From positions 6,064,001-6,128,000 of the forward strand of contig NZ_JAFBCK010000001.1 of NCBI RefSeq assembly GCF_016907695.1: a DNA stretch of 64,000 nt. The letters run 5' to 3'. This document shows positions 1 to 7,896 of the stretch, piece after piece. Numbering within the stretch: the stretch's first letter is position 1; each line of letters begins with the position of its first letter. Under the pieces are notes generated by a model. The model saw nothing but the letters and a program-made list of their open reading frames with translations, was not told the origin of the DNA and did no database searches. The DNA is from Actinokineospora baliensis (GTDB taxonomy: Bacteria > Actinomycetota > Actinomycetes > Mycobacteriales > Pseudonocardiaceae). A program made the position numbers and the translations under genes.

Positions 1-1
1 C

Positions 2-907
2 CGCCCACCGGACGCGGTGGTCGTGCAGGGTGATTCGGCGACGGCGTTCAGCGCGGCCATGGCGGCGTTCTGGCGGCAGGTCCCGGTGGTGCACCTGGAC
101 GCCGGGGTGCGCTCGTTCGACCTGACGGCGCCGTTCCCGCAGGAGGGCCACCGCCGGTTGATCGCCCAGGTGTCGTCGCTGCACCTGGCCGCGACGCCGG
201 ACGCGTCGGCGAACCTGGCCCAGGAGTCGCACGGCGGCCCCAAGGTGGTGACGGTCGGCAGCACGGCGGTGGACGCCGGGTTCGACGCGCTCGACCGGTA
301 TGTGCGGCACAACGACGAGCGCGTGCAGGCGGTGGAGAACGCGGTGGTGGCCGGGGAGGTCCGGCTTGCGCTGGTGGTGCTCGACGAGGCGCGGGTGCCA
401 GACGAGCGGGCGGCCCAGGTGCTGCACGGGATCGCGGACCTGGTGCTGGCGTGCCCTGACTTGGAGGTCGTGCTCCCGGTCGCGCGCGGCGCGCTGCGCC
501 ACCTCGCCTACGACATGCTCGGCCGGTTGGTGCGGGTGACGATCACCGACCCGCTGCCGCAGCCGGAACTGGTGTGCCTGCTGTCGGTCTCCGCCGCGGT
601 GGTCACCGATTCCGCGACCCTCGCCGAGCAGGCCCCCAGCTTCGGCGTTCCGGCCTTGGTGCTCGGCGGTGAACCGGGTACCTGGAGCGAGCCGCCCGCG
701 CTCGGCCACCCCTGGACCGCGGGGCCGGATCGGGCCGCGATCGCCCGTATAGCCGAGAAACTCGTCCTCACCCACGTGGAACGCCGCTGCGCCACCCCGA
801 CCGACAACCCCTTCGGCGACGGCTTCGCGGCCGTCCGCTGCGAACAGGCCGTCCAGTGGCTCTTGGGCCTGCGCGACCGCCCGTCCGAGTTCGCGCCCCG
901 CCCTTGA
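2..907 (+). CDS. UDP-GlcNAc 2-epimerase-like protein (5' truncated)
   Basis: Partial gene: the reading frame is open to the left edge, so the N-terminus lies outside the window. The visible 301 residues resemble the non-hydrolysing UDP-N-acetylglucosamine 2-epimerase (WecB/MnaA) fold, which interconverts UDP-GlcNAc and UDP-ManNAc for cell-surface glycans. Matching landmarks in order are PDAVVVQGDS (family P-D-x-V-x-V-x-G-D-T), HLDAGVRS (family HVEAGLRT), the FPQEGHRR...NLAQES stretch (family PEExNR...NL) and VTDSATLAEQAPSFGVP (family TDSGGxQEEAPxLGxP). The active-site glutamate of HVEAG is aspartate here and the SGG of the late motif is SAT, so activity as a normal epimerase is doubtful; a divergent paralogue is likely. 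The stop TGA at 905-907 overlaps the probable TTG start of the next gene. Confidence 0.75.
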   Translation, partial: RPPDAVVVQGDSATAFSAAMAAFWRQVPVVHLDAGVRSFDLTAPFPQEGHRRLIAQVSSLHLAATPDASANLAQESHGGPKVVTVGSTAVDAGFDALDRYVRHNDERVQAVENAVVAGEVRLALVVLDEARVPDERAAQVLHGIADLVLACPDLEVVLPVARGALRHLAYDMLGRLVRVTITDPLPQPELVCLLSVSAAVVTDSATLAEQAPSFGVPALVLGGEPGTWSEPPALGHPWTAGPDRAAIARIAEKLVLTHVERRCATPTDNPFGDGFAAVRCEQAVQWLLGLRDRPSEFAPRP

Positions 908-2070
908 GCGGTGTCGGGACCCGCACGCAGCCGGGAGCACGTTGGGTCGCCGCGTTCAGCCTCGCGACGGCGGCGGTCTTCATCGGGTGGTACGGGCCGC
1001 TGCAGATCCTGCTGGCCAAGCAGGCCGATCTCGTGGACCCGGCGAGCAAGGAGCACGTGCTCGCCCTCGTCGCGGGGGTCGGTGCCGCGTGTTCGATGGT
1101 CGCGAACCCGTTGTGGGGTGCGCTGTCGGACCGGTCCCGCCGCAGGATCCCCTGGGTCGTCGGTGGTGCGGTCGCCGGGGCGGGCGGGCTGCTCGTGTTG
1201 GCCAGCGCCACGAGCACCGGTGCGATGATCGGCGGGTGGGCGGTGGTCCAGGTCGCGCTCAACGCCCCGTTCGCCGCGCTCAGCGCGGTCATCCCAGACC
1301 AGGTCCCGGCCGAGCGCCGCGGCACCGTCGGCGGCTGGTTCGGCCTCGCGCAGACCATCGGGATCATGGCGGGCACCGGGCTGGCGTTGACCGGCGGGAC
1401 CGTCGTCGGCGGGTACACCGCCTGCGCGGTCGCGGTGGTCCTCGGGGCCATCCCGTTCGCCCTCGTCGCCACCGACGACGTGCCGGAGCGGCGGTCGACC
1501 CGGTCGCCGGTCACGCCGGACTTCCGGTGGGCGTGGGTGACCCGGTTCCTGATCAACCTCGGCAACGGCCTGACCCTGCTCTACCTGCTGTACTACCTCA
1601 AGGACGAGGTCGGCGTCGCGGACCCGGAGTCGGGCGTCTTCCTGCTGACCGCGATCTACGCCGTCGCGCTGCTGACGACGGTGCTCACCGGTGGCGTGCT
1701 GTCGGACCGGGTCGGCAAGCGGCGGGTCTTCGTCTGCGCGGCCGGGGTGGTGATGGCGGGGGCGGCGATGCTGCTCGCGGTGTGGCCGACCTGGCCGGGG
1801 GCGGTCACCGCTGCGGTCGTGCTCGGCATCGGGTTCGGCGCCTACACCTCGGTGGACTTCGCGTTGATCACCGAGGTGTTGCCCGCGGCGGCCGACCGGG
1901 GGAAGGATCTGGGGGTGATCAACGTGGCCAACGCGCTCCCCCAGGTGCTCGCGCCCGTGGTCGCCGCGCCGATCGTCGCGGGCGGCGGCTACCCCGCGCT
2001 CTACGCGGTGGCCGCTGCGGTCGGCCTGGCGGGCGCGGTGCTGGTGTTCCGGATCAAGACAGTCCACTGA
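904..2070 (+). CDS. MFS transporter
   Basis: Major facilitator superfamily permease of about 388 residues with roughly twelve hydrophobic segments. The family loop motif appears after TM2 (GALSDRSRRRIPW) and a second version after TM8 (GGVLSDRVGKRRVF). The start is taken as TTG at 904, which overlaps the upstream stop (TTGA) and places the first helix (WVAAFSLATAAVF) close to the N-terminus; a longer GTG start at 856 would add 16 residues inside the previous gene. Ten bases separate it from a beta-glucosidase gene on the same strand, so it probably imports a glucoside or the released sugar. The substrate is inferred from this neighbour only. Confidence 0.85.
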   Translation: MSGVGTRTQPGARWVAAFSLATAAVFIGWYGPLQILLAKQADLVDPASKEHVLALVAGVGAACSMVANPLWGALSDRSRRRIPWVVGGAVAGAGGLLVLASATSTGAMIGGWAVVQVALNAPFAALSAVIPDQVPAERRGTVGGWFGLAQTIGIMAGTGLALTGGTVVGGYTACAVAVVLGAIPFALVATDDVPERRSTRSPVTPDFRWAWVTRFLINLGNGLTLLYLLYYLKDEVGVADPESGVFLLTAIYAVALLTTVLTGGVLSDRVGKRRVFVCAAGVVMAGAAMLLAVWPTWPGAVTAAVVLGIGFGAYTSVDFALITEVLPAAADRGKDLGVINVANALPQVLAPVVAAPIVAGGGYPALYAVAAAVGLAGAVLVFRIKTVH

Positions 2071-2080
2071 GGAGTCCCGC

Positions 2081-3427
2081 ATGCCGTTCCCCGGTTTCCC
2101 GGCCGATTTCCTGTGGGGTGTCGCCTCGGCGGCCTACCAGGTCGAGGGTGCTGTCGCCGAGGGTGGGCGGGCACCGTCGGTGTGGGACACGTTCTGCGCG
2201 GAGCCGGGCCGGATCCGCGACGGCGACACCGGGTCGGTCGCGACCGACCACTACCACCGCTACCGCGAGGACGTCGCCCTGCTGCGCGACCTCGGGGTTG
2301 GCGCGTACCGGTTCTCCGTGTCCTGGCCCAGGGTGATGCCGGGGGGCGTGGTCAACCCGGAGGGACTGGACTTCTACGACCGACTCGTCGACGAGCTGCA
2401 CGCGGCCGGGATCGAACCGGCGGTCACCCTCTTCCACTGGGACACCCCGCAGGCTGTCGAGGACGCGGGCGGGTGGCTCGAGCGCGACACGGCGGACCGG
2501 TTCGCCGACTACGCGGCCGTTGTGGCCGAACGGCTCAAGGACCGCGTGCGGCTGTGGATGCCGCTCAACGAACCCGTTGTGGTCACGATGTTCGGCTACG
2601 CGCTGGGCAACCACGCGCCAGGCAAGTCCCTCGGGTTCGGCGCGCTGCCGGTCGTGCACCACCTGCTACTCGGGCACGGCCGCGCGGTGCAGGCACTGCG
2701 CGCGGCGGGGTGCACGGGGATCGGCATCGCCAACAACCACGGTCCGGTGTGGTCGGCCAGCGAGTCCGAAGTGGACACCAATGCCGCGCAGACCTACGAC
2801 ACCATCGTCAACTGGCTGTTCGCCGATCCGGTCCTGCGCGGCACGTACCCCGCTCCGGAGTTGGCGGCCGCCATGCCGGGACCGGTGGTCGAGGACCTGA
2901 AGGTGATCTCCGAGCCACTGGACTTCTACGGGATCAACTACTACCAGCCCACCCTGGTCGGCCAGTCCACAACGGACTCGGCGCAGGTGGTCGAGGGCGC
3001 TATGCTCCCGCCCGGCCTGCCGTTCGCGCCGCAGCCGATCACCGGGTACCCCGTCACCGACTTCGGGTGGCCGGTCGTTCCCGATGGACTGCGCGAGATC
3101 GTCGCGACCTTCACCGAACGCTACGGCGACGCGCTGCCCCCGATCCACATCACCGAGAGCGGGTGTTCCTACCACGACCCGGATCCCGTCGACGGCCGTG
3201 TCCCGGACCCGGAGCGGGTCGCGTACCACGAAAGCCACCTCACGGCGCTGGCCGCCGCGATGGCGGCGGGCGCCGACGTGCGCGGCTACTTCGCGTGGTC
3301 GGCCACCGACAACTTCGAGTGGGCGGCGGGCTACCGCGAGCGCTTCGGCCTCGTCCACGTCGACTACGCCACGCAGCGGCGCACCCCGAAGGACTCCTAC
3401 TTCTGGTACCAGCAGGTGGTGCGCTAG
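2081..3427 (+). CDS. GH1 family beta-glucosidase
   Basis: Cytoplasmic glycoside hydrolase family 1 enzyme of 448 residues, the usual family length, with no signal peptide. It is expected to cleave beta-glucosides by the retaining mechanism. The N-terminal FLWGVASAAYQVEGA signature (about residues 10-24) is intact. The acid/base glutamate is in LNEP (E164) and the nucleophile in ITESG (E359), where most relatives have ITENG. ATG at 2081 is preceded by GGAG at 2071-2074. It is probably co-transcribed with the MFS transporter 10 bases upstream, forming a glucoside uptake and hydrolysis unit. Its TAG stop interlocks with the stop of the convergent KAS III gene at a single CTAG. Confidence 0.93.
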   Translation: MPFPGFPADFLWGVASAAYQVEGAVAEGGRAPSVWDTFCAEPGRIRDGDTGSVATDHYHRYREDVALLRDLGVGAYRFSVSWPRVMPGGVVNPEGLDFYDRLVDELHAAGIEPAVTLFHWDTPQAVEDAGGWLERDTADRFADYAAVVAERLKDRVRLWMPLNEPVVVTMFGYALGNHAPGKSLGFGALPVVHHLLLGHGRAVQALRAAGCTGIGIANNHGPVWSASESEVDTNAAQTYDTIVNWLFADPVLRGTYPAPELAAAMPGPVVEDLKVISEPLDFYGINYYQPTLVGQSTTDSAQVVEGAMLPPGLPFAPQPITGYPVTDFGWPVVPDGLREIVATFTERYGDALPPIHITESGCSYHDPDPVDGRVPDPERVAYHESHLTALAAAMAAGADVRGYFAWSATDNFEWAAGYRERFGLVHVDYATQRRTPKDSYFWYQQVVR

Positions 3428-4416
3428 ACGACTGCGGGAACGCGGGCGGGCAACCGGACCACCTGCGCCGCGTAGGTCAGCCCGGCGCCGAACCCCACCA
3501 GCAGCGCCAACCCGCCCGGCTCGACCTGCCCCTCGGCCAGCAGCCGCTCCATGGCCATCGGGATCGAGGCCGCCGAGGTGTTGCCCGCCTCGACCACGTC
3601 CCTGGCGATCACCGCGTTCGGCGCGTCGAGCTTGCGCGCGATGGCCTCGATGATGCGCAGGTTCGCCTGGTGCGGCACGATCGCGGCCAGGTCGGCCGGG
3701 GTGATGCCCGCGCGCTCGCAGGCCAACCGGGCGATCGGGTGGATCTCGGTGGTGGCCCAGCGGAACACCGCCTGGCCCTGCATGCGCATCCGGCCGCCGC
3801 GCGGGATCTCGATCAGCTCGGCCGCCGCCCCCGCGCCGTCGCTGCCCCACACGATCGGCCCGATGCCCGGCTCGTCGGCCGCGACCACCACCGCGGCGCC
3901 CGCGCCGTCGGCGAAGATGATCGAGGTGCCCAAGTCGGCGGGGTCGACCCAGGCCGACATGGTCTCGGTGCCGATCACCAGCACCTTGGCCGCCGACCCG
4001 GCGCGCACGACGTCGGAGGCGACGGCGAGGGCGTAGCAGAAGCCGGAGCAGGCGGCGTTGAGGTCGAACGCGGCGGCCGCCGAGGAGCCCAGCGCCTTGG
4101 CCACGCTCGCCGCGCGCACCGGCACCGGGTTGCCCGCGCTGCAGGTGGCCACGACGACCAAGTCCACCTCGCTCGCGTGCAGGCCCGCCTGGGTCAGCGC
4201 CCTGGTGCCCGCGGTGACCGCCATGACCTCCAGGCCCTCGCCCTTGACCACGCGGCGCGAGACGATGCCGGTCCGCTCCCGGATCCAGTCGCCGGTGCGG
4301 CCGAACCGGGCGGCGATCTCGGCGCTGCCCACGGCGGTGCTCGGGCGGTAGGCGCCGAGGCCGACGACGCGGGCACCCGCCGCCCCTTGGCGCTGGCGCA
4401 AACCGATGACTGTCAC
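3424..4416 (-). CDS. fabH: 3-oxoacyl-ACP synthase III (KAS III)
   Basis: Thiolase-fold condensing enzyme of about 330 residues that joins an acyl-CoA starter to malonyl-ACP. The Cys-His-Asn triad is readable: Cys in NAACSGF (about C123), His in PHQANLRI (about H249) and Asn in GNTSAASIP (about N279). The start is taken as GTG at 4416, giving the normal length and placing GARVVGLGAYRP near the N-terminus; the frame stays open for about 30 more codons upstream. No acyl carrier protein or other FAS genes adjoin it, so a secondary role (branched-starter selection or a specialised lipid) is as likely as housekeeping FabH. A CoA-transferase gene lies 135 bases upstream on the same strand. Confidence 0.88.
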   Translation of the reverse strand: MTVIGLRQRQGAAGARVVGLGAYRPSTAVGSAEIAARFGRTGDWIRERTGIVSRRVVKGEGLEVMAVTAGTRALTQAGLHASEVDLVVVATCSAGNPVPVRAASVAKALGSSAAAAFDLNAACSGFCYALAVASDVVRAGSAAKVLVIGTETMSAWVDPADLGTSIIFADGAGAAVVVAADEPGIGPIVWGSDGAGAAAELIEIPRGGRMRMQGQAVFRWATTEIHPIARLACERAGITPADLAAIVPHQANLRIIEAIARKLDAPNAVIARDVVEAGNTSAASIPMAMERLLAEGQVEPGGLALLVGFGAGLTYAAQVVRLPARVPAVV

Positions 4417-4551
4417 CGGGTCACTGTGGTCAACTACCCCCGGGTAGCACGGGGCCTGTGATGGATTTCTCACCGAAAGTGTTACGTGCCAGCGACTTCG
4501 GCAACTGTTCAGTAGCACCCGCCGGTAGCCATCCGCTGTCGCGTGTGGACG

Positions 4552-5907
4552 CTAGTGGAAGGTCCACGGGCTCACCGGGACCACACACCCGTCCCGGGTC
4601 AGCGCCTTGGCGAACCTGGGGTCGTCGGCCAGCTCGGCGAGATCGGTGCAGACCGGGACCGACAACGGCGCCGTGCAGGCACCTCGGCGGGCGTTGAGCC
4701 GGGCGGCCGCGGCGGCCAGCGACGACTCGACCCGGTGGCCCCGACCGTGCTCGACCCGACCCTCCAGCGCGGTGGTGACCGCACGGGTGAGCACGACACC
4801 GGCGAACACCGCGACGACCGGCAGCAGGGTCGGCGGCACGCCCGCGTAGGCCTGCACCACCGGGTCGGTGCCCGGCGGCGGCCAGCGCCCGAGCGCGGAC
4901 CCCCAGTCGGTGGCGTGCGCGTGCACGATCCCGGGGCGGACCCCGCTCACCCCGGCCGCGTCCAGCGACCACGCCCGCGCCTTGTCCGGCGGCCAGTCGT
5001 GGGTGAACACGTCGGCCGCCGCGACCAGGTCCCGCAGCACCCGCCGCCCCGCGACCGTCGCCGGGTCGGCCGCGACGACCCGCTTGCCCCGGTTGAGCAC
5101 CGCGGTGGAGTCGGCGTGCCGGTCTGGCACGACCCGGACCACGGTCGCACCGAGGAACCCCAGCAGGTGCCCGGCCATCATCCCGTGGTCGCGGCGGCAG
5201 CACTCGACCACGCGCAGCCCCGACAGCGGCAGCGGCCCGGCGGGCGGGAGGTCCGCGCCGACGGCCTCCAGCGGCCGCGCGCTGTAGGGCGCGAGGTCGT
5301 CGATCGGCGGGTGCGCGACCCGCACCACGGCCATGCCCGTGTCGCGCGCGCACCGCTCGGTCACCCCGATCGACGTCCGCGCGGCGACCCGACCGAGCTC
5401 CGCAGGCAACGGGCACGCCGCCGTCTGCGTCCGCCGCGCGAACAACGGCCACCCAGCCGCCACCGCACCCGCGTCCGCCCCCAGCGCGGCCCAGAACCGC
5501 CGCCACACCACCGCGTCCACGGCCTCGACCTCGTACCCGACCCCCTCCACCGAAACCAGCGGCGCCCCACCCGGCCCCGGGATGTCCTCGCCCCCACCAC
5601 CAGTAGCCGCCGCCAAGTACCGCGACACCGCCAACAACCCAGCCTGCGCCGCGGACGTGCTCATCCCCCGCAACGCCATCCCCCTGGCCCGCCCCACCCG
5701 CACAGCGGCGGCCCCCGTCTCCCCCAGCTCGCTGGCCACGATGCACGTGTAGTTGAGGTCCAGCCGCCGAGGCCCCCCGAACCGCCGCCCGTGCACGTGC
5801 ATCACCCCACAGGCCGCCTGCACATCGATCTCCCCCGCCAACGGCAGGTCCACCGGCCCAGCCCAGGAGACCCCCTCAGGCAGACCCCCCACAACCCCAC
5901 CCATCAC
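4552..5907 (-). CDS. CaiB/BaiF family CoA transferase (class III), divergent
   Basis: 451-residue protein. The region around residues 225-275 (LSGLRVVECCRRDHG...LLGFLGATVVRV...LNRGKR) is the recognisable class III CoA-transferase core, corresponding to the family pattern L-x-G-x-R-V-x-D...G-P-x-x-x-x-L-A-D-x-G-A-x-V-x-K-V...N-x-x-K. The N-terminal half (VGRARGMALRGMSTSAAQAGLLAVSRYLAA) looks like a second, degenerate copy of the same fold, and the C-terminal part is shorter than in the formyl-CoA transferases. I could not place the catalytic aspartate with confidence. The enzyme would move CoA between carboxylic acids. It may share a transcript with the KAS III gene downstream. The 162 bp to the next gene is a divergent promoter region. 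Confidence 0.72.
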   Translation of the reverse strand: MMGGVVGGLPEGVSWAGPVDLPLAGEIDVQAACGVMHVHGRRFGGPRRLDLNYTCIVASELGETGAAAVRVGRARGMALRGMSTSAAQAGLLAVSRYLAAATGGGGEDIPGPGGAPLVSVEGVGYEVEAVDAVVWRRFWAALGADAGAVAAGWPLFARRTQTAACPLPAELGRVAARTSIGVTERCARDTGMAVVRVAHPPIDDLAPYSARPLEAVGADLPPAGPLPLSGLRVVECCRRDHGMMAGHLLGFLGATVVRVVPDRHADSTAVLNRGKRVVAADPATVAGRRVLRDLVAAADVFTHDWPPDKARAWSLDAAGVSGVRPGIVHAHATDWGSALGRWPPPGTDPVVQAYAGVPPTLLPVVAVFAGVVLTRAVTTALEGRVEHGRGHRVESSLAAAAARLNARRGACTAPLSVPVCTDLAELADDPRFAKALTRDGCVVPVSPWTFH

Positions 5908-6069
5908 GTCACCTCAGCGTGAACCCCTCCACACAACGGCAACCACCTTCCCCACCCACCCCCCGATCTCGCGATACCAGCGACCACTCTTCACACGAAA
6001 GAGAAGGGAGCGCTCCCACCCATCTCACGGACAGTCACAAGCCCGCCTTGGGTACTTTGGCGGGGGGAG

Positions 6070-6861
6070 GTGGCCGTGGGACGAATCGCCATCGTGGGGG
6101 ACGTCGGTGGGCACTCGGAACAGCTGCGCTGGGTGCTGCGGTGGTTGGGAGCGCGGGATTCGCGACTACCCGAGGATCTGACGGTGGTGCAGGTCGGGGA
6201 TCTTGTCGACCGGGGGCCGGACAGCGTGGCCGTGCTGGACGAAGTGGAGCGTGTCGCTGGCCGGTGGGTCCAGCTGCTGGGCAACCACGAAGCGCAATAC
6301 CTGCCCGGCAACACCGTGTTCTGGCCGGAACCGCTGGCCGGGGACGAGGTGGCGCGGCTGCGTGAGTGGTGGTCGGCAGAGCGGTTCGGGGTGGCCTCTG
6401 CGGTGCGGACCGCCGACGGGGACGAGCTGTTGGTGACGCACGCCGGGCTGACGGTGGCGGCGTGGCAGGAACTGGGCGAGCCGGGTTCAGCCGCCGAGGC
6501 CGCCGCGTTGTTGAACCAGCGGCCACCGCTGATCTGGGAGGTCGGCGCGCACGGTCGGGACGAGCGGGCCGGTCCGCTGTGGGCGGAGTCGGGCGCGGCC
6601 CTGCACGAACCGTGGCTGGCCTACCGCGGCGTCGTGCCGTTCGGCCAGGTCCACGGGCATTCGGCGCTCGTGCGGTACACCGACCGGCAGTGGCGTTGCG
6701 CGGGCCGGGTCCGCCAGCGCGCCACGGTCGACTGGCACGCGCGCCACGTGCGGGTCCGCATCGGCGGCCGGGTCTTCACCGGCGTAGACCCCTGCCACGG
6801 CAAGACCGGAGCCGACAAGTGGGAACCCCTAGTCCTGAACGACGCCACCATCCTGACCTGA
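6070..6861 (+). CDS. PPP-type metallophosphoesterase
   Basis: Calcineurin-like phosphoesterase of 263 residues related to bacterial serine/threonine or diadenosine-tetraphosphate phosphatases. The metal-binding blocks are in order: GDVGGH (11-15), GDLVDRG (43-49), GNHE (71-74), a THAG block near 124 and GQVHGHS near 195. Together these make the usual dinuclear metal site. The stretch just upstream is purine-rich (GGGGGGAGG at 6061-6069), which supports initiation at GTG 6070 or GTG 6076. The substrate cannot be told from sequence; no kinase or nucleotide-metabolism gene is adjacent. Confidence 0.85.
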   Translation: MAVGRIAIVGDVGGHSEQLRWVLRWLGARDSRLPEDLTVVQVGDLVDRGPDSVAVLDEVERVAGRWVQLLGNHEAQYLPGNTVFWPEPLAGDEVARLREWWSAERFGVASAVRTADGDELLVTHAGLTVAAWQELGEPGSAAEAAALLNQRPPLIWEVGAHGRDERAGPLWAESGAALHEPWLAYRGVVPFGQVHGHSALVRYTDRQWRCAGRVRQRATVDWHARHVRVRIGGRVFTGVDPCHGKTGADKWEPLVLNDATILT

Positions 6862-6991
6862 CCCGTACCCCACCCACACCCCGCCCCGCACACCCCCAAC
6901 CCCCACACCCCGCCCTCACACCCGAGCCCGCCCACCCAAAGTCGGGGACGATGCCGGGCGGGGATGAGGGGGCGGGTGGCGGGAGAGAGTG
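6862..6991. other. C-rich convergent intergenic spacer
   Basis: Between two convergent genes the + strand from 6867 to about 6940 is almost pure C with interspersed A and few G or T, in repeated CCCC/CACCC blocks. It contains no plausible gene and no clear hairpin terminator. The reverse strand would be G-tract rich, as in potential G-quadruplexes. Confidence 0.5.
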
Positions 6992-7852
6992 TTACTGATA
7001 CTGGTAGAAGCCGCGCTTGCTCTTCTTGCCGAGGAGGCCTGCGTCGACCATGCGCAGCAGCAGTGGGGGCGCCGAGTACAGCTGTTCCTTGAACTCCGCG
7101 TAGAGCGAGTCCGCGATGGCCTTGGTGGTGTCGAGGCCGATGAGGTCGGTCAGGCGGAGGGGGCCCATGGGGTGGGCGCAGCCGAGGACCATGCCGTTGT
7201 CGATGTCCTCGGCTGAGGCGAAGCCGGACTCCATCATGCGGATCGCCGAGAGCAAGTACGGGATCAGCAGGGCGTTGACCACGAACCCGGCCCGGTCCTG
7301 CGACAGGATGACCTGCTTGCCCAGCACGTCCTCGACGAACACCTTCGCGCGGTCGCGGGTGTCGTCGCCGGTGAGCAGGGACGGGACCAGTTCGACGAGT
7401 TTGAGGACCGGGACCGGGTTGAAGAAGTGCACCCCGATGACCGCCTGCGGCCGCGTCGTCGCCATGCCCAGTTTCATGATGGGGATGGAGGACGTGTTGG
7501 ACGCGAAGATGGCGTCCGGGTCTTCGACGACCTTGTCGAGGGTGGTGAAGACCTCGGTCTTGACCTGCTCGTTCTCCGCGACCGCCTCGATGGTGAGCTG
7601 GCGGTCGGCGAACTCGCCGAGGTCGGTGCTGAACCGCAGCCTGGCCAGCGCGGCGTCGCGCTCGTCCTCGGCCAGCTTGCCGTTGCGCACGCCGCGCGCC
7701 AGGGACGCCTCGATCCGCGCCCGGCCCGCGTCCAGCGCGCCGCTGCTGACCTCGGCGACCACCACGTCCAGGCCCGCCCGCGCGCACACCTCCGCGATGC
7801 CCGAGCCCATCAGGCCCGCCCCGACCACGCCGACCCGGCTGATCTCACTCAC
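6992..7852 (-). CDS. fadB2: 3-hydroxybutyryl-CoA dehydrogenase
   Basis: 286-residue NAD(P)-dependent 3-hydroxyacyl-CoA dehydrogenase, which oxidises or forms 3-hydroxybutyryl-CoA. The Rossmann motif VVGAGLMGSGIA starts at residue 9, ASNTSS lies at 117-122, and the catalytic His is in the VHFFNPVPVLKLVELV block (about H142). Length matches the stand-alone dehydrogenase (Hbd/FadB2) rather than the large FadB fusion. GTG at 7852 is chosen because it puts the Rossmann motif at the usual position; AGGGGTAG upstream is a weak RBS, and alternative GTG starts lie a few codons earlier. It sits 44 bases downstream of icmF on the same strand, so acyl-CoA isomerisation and C4 acyl-CoA redox are probably co-expressed. 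Confidence 0.9.
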   Translation of the reverse strand: MSEISRVGVVGAGLMGSGIAEVCARAGLDVVVAEVSSGALDAGRARIEASLARGVRNGKLAEDERDAALARLRFSTDLGEFADRQLTIEAVAENEQVKTEVFTTLDKVVEDPDAIFASNTSSIPIMKLGMATTRPQAVIGVHFFNPVPVLKLVELVPSLLTGDDTRDRAKVFVEDVLGKQVILSQDRAGFVVNALLIPYLLSAIRMMESGFASAEDIDNGMVLGCAHPMGPLRLTDLIGLDTTKAIADSLYAEFKEQLYSAPPLLLRMVDAGLLGKKSKRGFYQYQ

Positions 7853-7896
7853 CCGCACTACCCCTTCGCTCACCGAAACCCGCCACGGAACCAGGA

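Noticed and set aside
508..2082. Long open frame antisense to the MFS transporter
   Set aside because: It is rich in Arg, Asp, Gly and His with no domain, as expected from the reverse frame of a high-GC gene.
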